Below the pieces are notes generated by a model. The model did not search any database and was not told the DNA's origin. It saw only the letters and a list, made by a program, of their open reading frames with translations. A DNA stretch of 64,000 nt from Pasteurella sp049941595. Its GTDB lineage: Bacteria; Pseudomonadota; Gammaproteobacteria; Enterobacterales; Pasteurellaceae. How positions within the stretch are numbered: position 1 is the stretch's first letter; each line of letters begins with the position of its first letter. Below, piece after piece: positions 23,670 to 32,986 of the stretch. Where the stretch lies: NCBI GenBank assembly GCA_049941595.1, contig JBNFNA010000007.1, positions 62,001 to 126,000 on the forward strand, in the 5' to 3' direction. The position numbers and the translations under genes were made by a program.

Positions 23670-25052
23670 ATGTCTCTTTATCAAAGCCTTCCTTCTGTCG
23701 ATAAAATCTTAAAAACAGCTGATGGTATGGCGCTAGTTGCTGAATTTGGGCATTCGGCGGTGGTGAATATTTGCCGTCAATTAATTGAGCAAGGGCGTGA
23801 AAGTATAAAAAAAGAAAATAAATTACCGTACTTTTTCGCTGATGTTGAGCACACAATCGATGCTATTCGCGACAGTTTACAGCAACAACAGCAAGTGAAT
23901 ATTCAGTCTGTACACAATTTAACAGGTACAGTATTACATACCAATTTAGGGCGTGCGTTGTGGGCTGAAGGAGCACAACAAGCGGCCTTGACAGCGATGC
24001 GACAAAATGTGGCATTAGAATACGATTTGGAGGCAGGCAAGCGCAGCCATCGCGATAATTATATTAGTGAATTATTGTGCCAGTTGACGGGGGCAGAAGC
24101 GGCTTGTGTGGTCAATAATAATGCGGCTGCGGTGCTGTTAATGCTCGCCACTTTTGCACAAAGCAAAGAGGTGATTATTTCTCGAGGTGAGTTGATCGAG
24201 ATCGGTGGTGCATTTCGCATTCCTGATATTATGCAACAAGCAGGTTGTAAGCTGGTTGAAGTGGGCACGACTAATCGCACACATTTAAGTGATTATCGCA
24301 ATGCAATTAACGAAAATACGGCATTTTTAATGAAAGTTCACAGCAGTAATTATCAAATTTGCGGTTTTACCAAGTCTGTGACTGAACAAGAATTAGTTGA
24401 GTTAGCCAATGAATTTAATCTGCCTGTAATAACGGATCTTGGCAGTGGTGCTTTGGTGGATCTAGCCCAATATGGGCTGCAGGCTGAACCAACCGTACAA
24501 GAAAAATGGGCGCAAGGGGTGGATTTGATTTCTTTCTCTGGCGACAAGCTATTAGGCGGGCCACAAGCAGGCATTATTGTGGGGAAAAAGACTTGGATTG
24601 ATCGTCTGCAAGCCCACCCGCTAAAACGAGCATTACGTTGCGATAAAGTGATTTTAGCCGGTTTAGAAGCGACATTGCGTTTATATTTACAACCTGAAAA
24701 ATTACGTGAAAAATTGACCGCACTTTATTTGTTGACCCAGCCTGTTAGTGAACTATCAGCTAAAGCAGAACAGCTAAAAGTGGCATTACAAGAAAAATTA
24801 GGTAATGATTATTTACTGCAAATTGAAGAAAGTTCGGCACAAATTGGCAGCGGTTCGCAACCGTTAGCGACAATTCCATCTGTCGCTGTCACGGTTTCGA
24901 CAGAAATTTCAGGAAAATTGACCGCACTTTTACAACGTTTTAAACGTTTATCACAGCCTATCATTTGTCGAGTGGAAAAAGAAAAAATCTGGTTGGATTT
25001 GCGTAGCCTTGCCAGTTTAGCGCTGTTATTAGAAACCATTGAACAGCTTTAA
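23670..25052 (+). CDS. selA: L-seryl-tRNA(Sec) selenium transferase
   Basis: PLP enzyme that converts seryl-tRNA(Sec) to selenocysteinyl-tRNA using selenophosphate. The ATG at 23670, after AGGAATAACA, gives 460 aa; an upstream in-frame start is rejected. The PLP-binding lysine lies in SFSGDKLLGGPQAG. The N-terminal VHNLTGTVLHTNLGRA and HRDNYISELLCQLTGAEAACVVNNNAAAVLL blocks (given here as family landmarks, split) are intact. It is divergent from selC. Confidence 0.95.
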   Translation: MSLYQSLPSVDKILKTADGMALVAEFGHSAVVNICRQLIEQGRESIKKENKLPYFFADVEHTIDAIRDSLQQQQQVNIQSVHNLTGTVLHTNLGRALWAEGAQQAALTAMRQNVALEYDLEAGKRSHRDNYISELLCQLTGAEAACVVNNNAAAVLLMLATFAQSKEVIISRGELIEIGGAFRIPDIMQQAGCKLVEVGTTNRTHLSDYRNAINENTAFLMKVHSSNYQICGFTKSVTEQELVELANEFNLPVITDLGSGALVDLAQYGLQAEPTVQEKWAQGVDLISFSGDKLLGGPQAGIIVGKKTWIDRLQAHPLKRALRCDKVILAGLEATLRLYLQPEKLREKLTALYLLTQPVSELSAKAEQLKVALQEKLGNDYLLQIEESSAQIGSGSQPLATIPSVAVTVSTEISGKLTALLQRFKRLSQPIICRVEKEKIWLDLRSLASLALLLETIEQL

Positions 25053-25070
25053 AAATACTCTCCAACAATA

Positions 25071-25105
25071 AAGGGGCAATCAATGTTGAATTGCCCCTTT
25101 TTTAT
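25071..25105. terminator. Bidirectional terminator between selA and the nucleoside hydrolase gene
   Basis: AAAGGGGCAAT and ATTGCCCCTTTTTT arms between convergent genes. Confidence 0.85.
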
Positions 25106-25115
25106 TATTTTTTGC

Positions 25116-26048
25116 TTAACCAATGCGTCTTAACGCATCGTAAATTAGTCCCCAGAATTTATCTTTATCTAATTTCATTGCTACTTGGGTATGGCAATTT
25201 TCTGGAGTTGGATAACGAAAATCTGCCACCGTCATTCCTAAAGTATGTGTACCAGTGAGCTCAATATTAACCGGCACAGCTTTTGTGGTGCAAACGCTCG
25301 GATCGATCACATAAGCCACCGCACAAGGATCGTGCACTGGCGGATAATCAAAGCCTTGTGCTTGTTTATACATTTTGCCGAAGAACTCGAGCAGTTCGAG
25401 TACAAACTTCGCAGGCTTAGTTGGGATTTTGGCAATTTGTTCAACCACATTAGGGGTTGCCAGTGCTTGGTGAGTTAAATCCAAGCCGACCATTGTCACT
25501 TTCCAGTTTTCATTAAACACAATATACGCGGCTTCTGGGTCAATTTTAATATTAAATTCAGCCACTGCACTCCAATTGCCTGTGTGATAGCCACCACCCA
25601 TTAAGACTACTTCTTTCACACGTTCCACAATGCGAGGCTCTTTACGTGCTGCCATTGCAATATTGGTTAAGCCACCTGTTGGCACTAATGTGATAGTTTT
25701 GGGTGGGTGCGACATCACTAAATCAATGATTAAATCGACCGCGTGGCGAGGGTCGAGCGTTAAGGTTGGCTCTGGCAACACTGGGCCATCTAGCCCTGAC
25801 TCGCCGTGAATGCTAGGTGCGACTTCAACTTCACGCACAAGTGGTCGCACACAACCTTTGGCAATTGGCACGTTAACGATATTCACAATTTGTGCTACTG
25901 CTAACGCATTGCGGCTCACTTTTTCTAAAGTTTGGTTACCGACAACGGTGGTGATCGCTAATAAATCAATTTCTGGGTTGCCGTGGGCAAGTAAAATGGC
26001 AATCGCATCGTCGTGGCCGGGATCGCAGTCTAAAATAATCTTTTTCAT
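25116..26048 (-). CDS. iunH: Inosine-uridine-type nucleoside hydrolase (RihA/RihB-like)
   Basis: Hydrolyses ribonucleosides to base and ribose in the cytoplasm. It has 310 aa. The calcium-binding signature DCDPGHDDAIAILLA is at the N-terminus, with VGNQTLEKV, HGESGLDGP, LVPTGGLTNIA, VLMGGGY, AEFNIKIDPEAA and HDPCAVAYV following. The pattern suits the pyrimidine-preferring group, but substrate range cannot be settled. It separates selA from selB. A perfect CRP half-site pair lies upstream. Confidence 0.9.
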   Translation of the reverse strand: MKKIILDCDPGHDDAIAILLAHGNPEIDLLAITTVVGNQTLEKVSRNALAVAQIVNIVNVPIAKGCVRPLVREVEVAPSIHGESGLDGPVLPEPTLTLDPRHAVDLIIDLVMSHPPKTITLVPTGGLTNIAMAARKEPRIVERVKEVVLMGGGYHTGNWSAVAEFNIKIDPEAAYIVFNENWKVTMVGLDLTHQALATPNVVEQIAKIPTKPAKFVLELLEFFGKMYKQAQGFDYPPVHDPCAVAYVIDPSVCTTKAVPVNIELTGTHTLGMTVADFRYPTPENCHTQVAMKLDKDKFWGLIYDALRRIG

Positions 26049-26147
26049 TGGTTGCCCCTGTGGAAGATAAGAGTTTGTTTCTTTTGAAATTTCAAGTGTT
26101 CAGAGTAGAGGCAATCTTGCTTTATCACAATCGCTTCAATAAAGAAG

Positions 26148-26163
26148 TGTGAACAGGATCACA
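26148..26163. promoter_or_regulatory. CRP site upstream of the nucleoside hydrolase gene
   Basis: TGTGA-ACAGGA-TCACA is a perfect match to the CRP core (TGTGA-N6-TCACA). It is 107 bp from the iunH start. A weak -10 (TACTCT, 26102-26107) would put it near -61, a class I position. It could also affect selB on the other side. Confidence 0.6.
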
Positions 26164-26268
26164 AGATCATCAAGGTTGCATTTTTTGTTTTATCTGAAAT
26201 AAAGAAAAAGCTACTTATTTATGCCTTAAATGTTAAAATTCTGGCAAAAAGACGTTGGGGGAAAGCAG

Positions 26269-28143
26269 ATGATTATTGTGACATCAGGCCACGTGGATCA
26301 CGGGAAAAGTGCTTTATTACAAGCATTAACTGGAACAAATACCGCACATTTACCCGAAGAAAAAAAACGTGGAATGACCATTGATTTGGGCTATGCCTAT
26401 TTACCTTTAGGAAAAGACGGTAAAATTGACCGCACTTTGGGTTTCATTGATGTGCCCGGCCACGAAAAATTCTTAACCAATATGCTAGCTGGCTTAGGTG
26501 GCATTGATTATGCGATGTTGATTGTGGCGGCAGACGAAGGTGTGCAAGCACAAACAGAAGAACATTTAGCCATTTTACGTTTACTGCAATTTAAGCAAAT
26601 TTTGGTGGTTATCACAAAATCAGATCGTGCAACTTCAACGCAAATTGAGCAACTTTCACAGCAATTAAGAACCAACAACCCTATTTTGGCGAACTCACCC
26701 TTTTTTGTGACATCTGCCAAAAACGGTGATGGCATTATTCAATTACGCCAATATTTAACTGAATTGCCTTCCTTTGCCGATCCTACAAAACCATTTCGTT
26801 ATGCCATCGACCGCGTGTTTAGCGTAAAAGGGGCAGGAACGGTAGTAACAGGAACTGCTTTTGCTGGCACTATCAAAATTGAAGACGAGCTTTATTTATC
26901 TAGCGGACATAAAGTGCGGGTGAAAAGTATCCACAGCCAGAACCAACCCGCTACGCAAGGGCTTGGCGGTGAACGCTTAGCGTTAAATATTCATACCGAT
27001 TTAGACCGCACTTTAATTGAACGTGGGGATTGGCTATTGGCACAAGCACCATTGAAAGCTACCGATCGCATCACTGTGAAACTCTGTGCTGAAATGGCGT
27101 TAAATGAAACCCAGCCTGTGCATATTTACCACGCCACAGCTCGCACCACAGGTAAATTGAGCTTATTAGACGGCAAGACCCTCGCACCAACACAGCAAAG
27201 CCTGGCAGAAATTATTTTCGAAAAACCGCTCTTTTTGTCTTATGGCGATAAGCTGATTTTGCGTAGTGGTGATGCCAAACATTTAGTGGCAGGCGCAAGC
27301 GTGTTAGAAATTCACTCGCCAAGACGCTATAAACGCACCGAAAGTCGCTTAGCCTTTTTACAACAACTGTTACAAGCTGAAACTGCAGAAAAACGCACCG
27401 CACTTTATTTGCAAAATAAAGCGGCAGAAGCCAAAAACTTAGCTTGGATAGAACAGCTGACAGAAGTCCAGCTCGATGAAATTCTGGCAAATAATCAGCA
27501 TATTCGTTTCCAAGAATGGGGGTTTAATGCCGATTATCAGCAACAACAAACTGAAAATTTATTAACCGCACTTGCTCAATATCACGAACAACATAATGAC
27601 CAGTTAGGCATTAGCAAAGCCCGTTTATACCGTATCGCTAGCGTTAATCAGCCTGAAAAATTGATTTATCATTTTATTGATGAGTTATTGTCAGAAAACA
27701 AGTTACAACAAACGCGTGGTTGGTTGCATTTGCCAGAGCATAAAATTGCCTTCTCTGGTGAAGAACAAGCCTTGTGGCAAGCGGTATTAGCTGAATTTGA
27801 AAAACAAAAAGGGCAAGCATTTTGGGTGCGGGATCTTGCGACAATTTTATCTGTCGATGAAACAGCAATGCGTAACTTTTTGTATAAAGCAGGCAAATTA
27901 GGTTATATCACGCCGATTGTGAAAGATCGCTTTTTCCTCACCGAAAGCATTTATGCTTATGCAAAACTTATCAAAGCCTTTATTGCCAAAGAAGGGGCAA
28001 TTTCAGTGAATCAGCTGCGTGACGAATTGCAATTTGGACGCAAATTAGTGGTGCAATTAATCGAATATTACGACCGCAGTGGCTTTTTACGTCGCAAAGG
28101 TAACTTACATATTCTGCGAGATGGCGATGTGTTTGACACTTAA
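26269..28143 (+). CDS. selB: Selenocysteine-specific elongation factor SelB
   Basis: GTPase that brings Sec-tRNA to UGA codons marked by a SECIS element. The ATG at 26269, after GGGGGAAAGC, gives 624 aa. GTPase motifs are GHVDHGKS (residues 8-15), DVPGHE and TKSD. Domains 2 and 3 are EF-Tu-like; the C-terminal half holds four winged helices that bind SECIS RNA (ending VVQLIEYYDRSGFLRRKG). A longer in-frame start 13 codons up lacks the family N-terminus. No UGA-containing selenoprotein gene was identified in this window. Confidence 0.95.
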   Translation: MIIVTSGHVDHGKSALLQALTGTNTAHLPEEKKRGMTIDLGYAYLPLGKDGKIDRTLGFIDVPGHEKFLTNMLAGLGGIDYAMLIVAADEGVQAQTEEHLAILRLLQFKQILVVITKSDRATSTQIEQLSQQLRTNNPILANSPFFVTSAKNGDGIIQLRQYLTELPSFADPTKPFRYAIDRVFSVKGAGTVVTGTAFAGTIKIEDELYLSSGHKVRVKSIHSQNQPATQGLGGERLALNIHTDLDRTLIERGDWLLAQAPLKATDRITVKLCAEMALNETQPVHIYHATARTTGKLSLLDGKTLAPTQQSLAEIIFEKPLFLSYGDKLILRSGDAKHLVAGASVLEIHSPRRYKRTESRLAFLQQLLQAETAEKRTALYLQNKAAEAKNLAWIEQLTEVQLDEILANNQHIRFQEWGFNADYQQQQTENLLTALAQYHEQHNDQLGISKARLYRIASVNQPEKLIYHFIDELLSENKLQQTRGWLHLPEHKIAFSGEEQALWQAVLAEFEKQKGQAFWVRDLATILSVDETAMRNFLYKAGKLGYITPIVKDRFFLTESIYAYAKLIKAFIAKEGAISVNQLRDELQFGRKLVVQLIEYYDRSGFLRRKGNLHILRDGDVFDT

Positions 28144-28180
28144 AAGTGCAGTCATTTTTCACAAAATTTTTAAGGCAACA

Positions 28181-28207
28181 AAAAAGCAACCTCAACAGGT
28201 TGCTTTT
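28181..28207. terminator. Bidirectional terminator between selB and pepD
   Basis: AAAAAGCAACCT and AGGTTGCTTTTT arms with a CAAC loop. Confidence 0.85.
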
Positions 28208-28232
28208 TGCTTATCAGTAAATTCCGTTCAAA

Positions 28233-29693
28233 TTATTTTTTCGGCATTCTTGCGAGCACTTTCGTGAGCAATTCCCAATAAATTTGTACCGCTGGGATAT
28301 GCACTTTCTCATCAGGTGAGTGTGCGTTGCGGATTGTTGGTCCAATCGATACCATATCCATATTTGGATAAATTTTCTTCAATAGACCACATTCTAAACC
28401 CGCGTGAATTACTTTCACAATTGGATCATAACCCAACACTTCTGCATACACTTTCTCGGTTAATTCAACGATTGGCGCATCATCGTGTGGTTCCCAACCT
28501 GGATAGTAACCAGAAAATTCAACTTTAGCGCCGACTAATGAAGTCAATGATTTCAATAAGCTACCCACATAACGGTTACCGGTGTGAATCAATGAACGAA
28601 TCAAAATAATCGCTTTAATATGCGTTTCTTCTGTGCGTAAAACACCCACGCTTAATGAGCTTTCCACCACATTTTCCACCACATCACTGTTGCGAATCAC
28701 GCCATTTGGTAAGGCGTTGAATAAGTGAATTGCTTTGTGCGTTGTGGTTGCAGTAAATACTGTTTCTGCTTTTTCTGCTTCTTGTACAGTGAAAGTTAAG
28801 TTTGGCTCAACTTTCGCTAATTCTGCTTTCAAAATTTCTTCGAAATTTTTCACCGCACTTTTCAGTACATCTGCATCACCATTAAATGCTAACGTTGCAA
28901 AAGCTTCACGTGGGATTGCGTTACGAATTGAACCGCCACGAATTTCACTTAATGCAAACTTAAATTCTGGGTGATCTTGCGTTAATGTTGCAAGGAAGCG
29001 GGCTAATACTTTGATTGCGTTGGCACGACCGGTGTGAATATCGCCACCAGAGTGACCACCGCATAAGCCTTTTAATACGATTTGATAACTTTGGCTGAAC
29101 GTATTTGCTTCACGCTCAATTTCTAATGAAATATTGGCATTTTCACCACCCGCACAACCGATATAAATCTCACCATTTTCTTCGGTGTCAGTATTGATCA
29201 TCACCTCACTTTGTAACCAATTTGGACGTAAGCCTACTGCACCTTCCATTCCCGCTTCTTCGGTCATTGTTAATAACACTTCAAGCGGTGGGTGAGCTAA
29301 ATCATCGCTATCTAATACCGCTAAGGCTGATGCCATACCGATACCGTTGTCCGCACCTAATGTTGTGCCTTTCGCTTTGACCCATTCACCGTCAATGTAA
29401 GGTTGAATTGGATCTTTTGCGAAATCGTGAACAGTGCCTTCATTGGCTTGCGGCACCATATCTAAGTGTGCTTGTAATGCGACTGGGGTGTGACTTTCCA
29501 TTCCAACCGTTGCAGGTTTACGAATCAGAATGTTACCAACCTCATCACGCTCCGCATAGAAACCTTTGTCTTTCGCCCAAGCTAAAATAAATTGTGCGAT
29601 TTGCTCTTCTTTATAAGACGGATGCGGGATTGCACAAATCTGGTCAAACCATTTCCATAATCGTGCTGGTTGTAACGTTTGAATTTCTGACAT
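28233..29693 (-). CDS. pepD: Aminoacyl-histidine dipeptidase (peptidase D)
   Basis: Cytosolic zinc dipeptidase of family M20 (Xaa-His dipeptides), 486 aa. Metal-binding landmarks are visible: AHLDMVP, GTTLGADNGIGMA, TMTEEAGMEGA with the catalytic Glu pair, and a late His in VIHAGLECG. The lid or dimerisation domain lies in the middle. An ATG after AGGAGG-like sequence starts the gene. It is divergent from gpt. Confidence 0.94.
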   Translation of the reverse strand: MSEIQTLQPARLWKWFDQICAIPHPSYKEEQIAQFILAWAKDKGFYAERDEVGNILIRKPATVGMESHTPVALQAHLDMVPQANEGTVHDFAKDPIQPYIDGEWVKAKGTTLGADNGIGMASALAVLDSDDLAHPPLEVLLTMTEEAGMEGAVGLRPNWLQSEVMINTDTEENGEIYIGCAGGENANISLEIEREANTFSQSYQIVLKGLCGGHSGGDIHTGRANAIKVLARFLATLTQDHPEFKFALSEIRGGSIRNAIPREAFATLAFNGDADVLKSAVKNFEEILKAELAKVEPNLTFTVQEAEKAETVFTATTTHKAIHLFNALPNGVIRNSDVVENVVESSLSVGVLRTEETHIKAIILIRSLIHTGNRYVGSLLKSLTSLVGAKVEFSGYYPGWEPHDDAPIVELTEKVYAEVLGYDPIVKVIHAGLECGLLKKIYPNMDMVSIGPTIRNAHSPDEKVHIPAVQIYWELLTKVLARMPKK

Positions 29694-29866
29694 AATTCCT
29701 CCTTTTGGTATTAGTTATATTTAGACTAAAAAACAATCAATCTTTAGCCGTTTTATGAGAAAAAAATTAGTAAAATTATAGCATAAAACCCTATTTCAGG
29801 TTATCCTAACGCAATTTTTTAATTTATGGGTATAAATTTGCCCCTCATTTTTATAAAGGTGTGTTT

Positions 29867-30328
29867 ATGAGCGAAAAATATGTAGTGACGTGGGATATGT
29901 TCCAAATGCACGCACGCAAATTATCAGAGCGTTTACTTCCAGCAACACAATGGAAAGGCATTATTGCGGTTAGCCGTGGCGGTTTATTTCCAGCAGCCGT
30001 TTTAGCACGTGAATTAGGTATTCGTCACGTAGAAACTGTATGTATCGCAAGCTACCACGATCACGTTGAGCAAGGTGAATTAAAAGTATTACACCGTGCA
30101 GAAGGCGATGGCGAAGGCTTTATCGTGGTTGATGATTTAGTAGACACTGGCAACACTGCACGTGCAATTCGTGAAATGTATCCAAAAGCAAAATTCGTGA
30201 CTGTTTTCGCAAAACCAGCAGGCGCGGCATTAGTGGATGATTATGTGATTGATATTCCACAAAATACTTGGATCGAGCAACCTTGGGATTTAGGTTTAAC
30301 CTTCGTACCACCTTTAGCAAGAAAATAA
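29867..30328 (+). CDS. gpt: Xanthine-guanine phosphoribosyltransferase
   Basis: Purine salvage enzyme converting guanine, xanthine and hypoxanthine to nucleotides with PRPP. The ATG at 29867 after AAAGGTG gives 153 aa, the normal length. The PRPP-binding motif reads FIVVDDLVDTGNTAR; the N-terminal AVSRGGLFPA loop is also typical. It stands alone, convergent with proS. Confidence 0.95.
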   Translation: MSEKYVVTWDMFQMHARKLSERLLPATQWKGIIAVSRGGLFPAAVLARELGIRHVETVCIASYHDHVEQGELKVLHRAEGDGEGFIVVDDLVDTGNTARAIREMYPKAKFVTVFAKPAGAALVDDYVIDIPQNTWIEQPWDLGLTFVPPLARK

Positions 30329-30351
30329 TCCAACGTTAAATTTGAAACATA

Positions 30352-30380
30352 AAAAATGCGAGTGAAATACTCGCATTTTT
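30352..30380. terminator. Bidirectional terminator between gpt and proS
   Basis: AAAAATGCGAGT and ACTCGCATTTTT arms with a GAAAT loop. Confidence 0.88.
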
Positions 30381-30397
30381 GTTATCTGTCATTCAGA

Positions 30398-32113
30398 TTA
30401 TTGGTTAAATTTTGCTTTTAACACGTCAATTAATTGATCTTTAGCGATCATTTCTTTTTCACCTGAGCGACGATTTTTATATTCGATCTCACCTTTCTCA
30501 AGGTTTTTCTCACCGATCACGATCATATGTGGTACACCGATCAATTCCATATCCGCAAACATCACCCCCGGACGCTCTTTACGGTCATCAAAGATCACTT
30601 CCACACCTTGTGCAGTTAAAGTGCGGTATAATTCTTCGGCAAATTGTTGCACGCTTTCTGATTTGTGCATATTCATTGGCACGATTGCCACTTTGAATGG
30701 TGCAATATTTTCTGGCCAAATAATACCACGCTCATCGTGATGCTGTTCGATTGCTGCCGCGATCACACGTGTGACACCGATGCCATAACAACCCATAATC
30801 ATCGTTTGTGGGCGACCATCTTCACCTTGTACAGTAGCATTCATCGCTGCTGAATATTTTGTTCCCAATTGGAAAATATGACCGACTTCGATACCACGTT
30901 TGATTTGTAGCACACCTTTACCGTCTGGACTTGGATCACCTTCCACGACATTACGTAAATCTGCAATTTGTGGCACTGGTAAATCACGCTCCCAGTTAAT
31001 ACCAAAGTAGTGTTTACCATCTTGGTTTGCACCCGCAGAGAAGTTATCCATATTCGCAACGGTGCGATCCACAATCACTGGCATTGGTAAATTAATTGGG
31101 CCTAAAGAACCTGTACCCGCACCAACTACTGCTCGAATTTCTTCATCCGTTGCGAATTGTAATGGGCTTGCAACGATATCCACTTTTTCAGCTTTGATTT
31201 CGTTTAACTCGTGATCACCACGCACTAATAACGCTACTAATTTGTGACCGCTTTCTTCTGTTGCGTGAACCACTAAAGTTTTCACTGTTTTTTCAATGGG
31301 CTGATTAAATTGTTCAACTAATTCGGCAATCGTTTTTGCATTTGGGGTATCCACTAAACGCAATTCTTCTGTTGCCGCACCACGCTCACCGAGAGCCACC
31401 GCTTCCGCCAATTCAATGTTTGCCGCAAAATCTGATTCTGTTGAAAATACCACATCATCTTCACCGCTTTGTGCTAACACTTGGAATTCGTGTGATGCAC
31501 TACCACCAATAGATCCAGTGTCTGCTTGTACCGCACGGAAATCTAAACCTAAACGTGTGAAAATATTAGAATAAGTTTGATACATCACATCATAGGTTTT
31601 TTGCAAACATTCTGTTGAGGTATGGAAAGAATAAGCATCTTTCATCACAAACTCACGGGAACGCATTACACCGAAACGAGGACGCACTTCATCACGGAAT
31701 TTGGTTTGAATATGATATAAATTGAGCGGTAATTGTTTGTAGGATGCACATTCACGGCGAATTAAATCGGTAATCACCTCTTCATTGGTTGGCCCAATCA
31801 CAAAATCCCGATCACCACGATCTTTAAAACGCAATAATTCAGGGCCATATTCTTCCCAACGCCCTGATTCTTGCCAAAGTTCAGCAGGCTGAGTGACCGC
31901 CATTTTCACTTCCAATGCCCCACTTTTATCCATTTCTTCACGGATAATATTTTCCACTTTATTTAAGACACGAAGACCCGTCGGCAACCAAGTATAAAGC
32001 CCCGAAGCTAACGGGCGAATCATCCCCGCACGCAACATTAACTGATGACTAACAATACTCGCCTCTGCTGGCGTTTCTTTTAAGGTTGAGAATAAATATT
32101 GACTTGTACGCAT
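30398..32113 (-). CDS. proS: Prolyl-tRNA synthetase
   Basis: Class II synthetase, 571 aa, of the bacterial type with an inserted YbaK-like editing domain (about residues 225-400) that clears mischarged alanine. Motif 2 (FRDEVRPRFGVMRSREFVMKDAY region) and motif 3 (GCYGIGVTRVIAAAIEQ) are intact, and the C-terminal anticodon-binding domain ends in KAKFNQ. It is monocistronic. Confidence 0.97.
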   Translation of the reverse strand: MRTSQYLFSTLKETPAEASIVSHQLMLRAGMIRPLASGLYTWLPTGLRVLNKVENIIREEMDKSGALEVKMAVTQPAELWQESGRWEEYGPELLRFKDRGDRDFVIGPTNEEVITDLIRRECASYKQLPLNLYHIQTKFRDEVRPRFGVMRSREFVMKDAYSFHTSTECLQKTYDVMYQTYSNIFTRLGLDFRAVQADTGSIGGSASHEFQVLAQSGEDDVVFSTESDFAANIELAEAVALGERGAATEELRLVDTPNAKTIAELVEQFNQPIEKTVKTLVVHATEESGHKLVALLVRGDHELNEIKAEKVDIVASPLQFATDEEIRAVVGAGTGSLGPINLPMPVIVDRTVANMDNFSAGANQDGKHYFGINWERDLPVPQIADLRNVVEGDPSPDGKGVLQIKRGIEVGHIFQLGTKYSAAMNATVQGEDGRPQTMIMGCYGIGVTRVIAAAIEQHHDERGIIWPENIAPFKVAIVPMNMHKSESVQQFAEELYRTLTAQGVEVIFDDRKERPGVMFADMELIGVPHMIVIGEKNLEKGEIEYKNRRSGEKEMIAKDQLIDVLKAKFNQ

Positions 32114-32375
32114 TGATATACCTGCTAAATGAAAAACGGTTTATAAATCGAAAAAATTGTGGGTTAGTTTATCACTGAGTGAGCGTTGGACAAAGTATTA
32201 CGCAATATTTTGTCACAAAATTAAAAAGAGATAATTTTATTTTTCAAATATCAATCAGTTGTGGCTATTTCGGTGCTTCTTTGCTCGCTAAAATATTTCC
32301 ACTTTTCTAGCAAGAACCTGATTGTGAGCACGACATTTGAGCATAAAGGCACTCTTGACAGTGTGCTCAACATAA

Positions 32376-32909
32376 ACAAACGGTGGTTTAAAATTTGCAG
32401 TAAAACGTGAAGGCGCAGGCGAAACAAAAGGCTTAGTTTCTCATTATTTACACGACAATGTACAAGTTGGCGATAGCTTAGACTTCGCTGCACCTGCTGG
32501 TGACTTCCTGTTAGAACAAAATGAAAAACCATTAGTATTAATCAGTGGCGGCGTGGGTATTACACCATTATTAGCAATGCTAGAAGAGCAAGTGAAACAA
32601 AACCCACAACGTGAGATTTGCTGGATTCATTCTTGCCGTAACAATGACAACCACGCATTTAAAGCAGAAGTAGAGGCATTGTTACAACAAGCAGAAAATG
32701 CGCACAGCCACGTTATCTATATCGCTGATGAGCCACGTATTAATGCAGATTTCATTGCAAAACACGTGCCGCAAAATGCAAATTTTTATGTATGTGGTTC
32801 AATCAACTTTATGGAAGGCATTATTGACTTATTAAAACAACAAGGCTGGAATGACAGCGATATCCGCTTTGAACCGTTCGGACCAAAAATGAGTGTAGTG
32901 ACGGTTTAA
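32376..32909 (+). pseudogene. hmp: Remnant of flavohaemoprotein hmp (C-terminal reductase part)
   Basis: An open frame after a TAA at 32373 reads TNGGLKFAVKREGAGETKG and then LVSHYLHDNVQVGDSLDFA, APAGDFLL, LISGGVGITPLLAML, YVCGSINFMEGIIDLL and FEPFGPKMSVV. This is the C-terminal end of the FAD domain plus the NAD-binding domain of Hmp, the nitric-oxide dioxygenase. The globin domain and most of the FAD domain are missing, so it cannot oxidise NO. The 262 bp upstream to proS show no globin sequence. A GTG at 32553 gives an inner frame of 118 aa, but no good start signal is seen. Probably a decayed gene. Confidence 0.85.
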
Positions 32910-32942
32910 TCTACCAACGACGTAACTGTATTTATTAATAAA

Positions 32943-32968
32943 AAATCCACCTCAAAGAGGTGGATTTT
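32943..32968. terminator. Terminator between hmp remnant and speB
   Basis: AAATCCACCTC and GAGGTGGATTT arms with an AAA loop, and TTTTT after it. It serves speB on the minus strand. Confidence 0.8.
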
Positions 32969-32986
32969 TTCTACCTGGAAAAGCAA

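Noticed and set aside
26230..26268. Upstream in-frame start of selB adding 13 residues
   Set aside because: The extension has no family match, and the ATG at 26269 has a good ribosome site and the usual N-terminus before GHVDHGKS.
32251..32532. 93-aa minus-strand open frame opposite the hmp remnant
   Set aside because: It is antisense to the recognisable reductase sequence, has no family features and no ribosome site.
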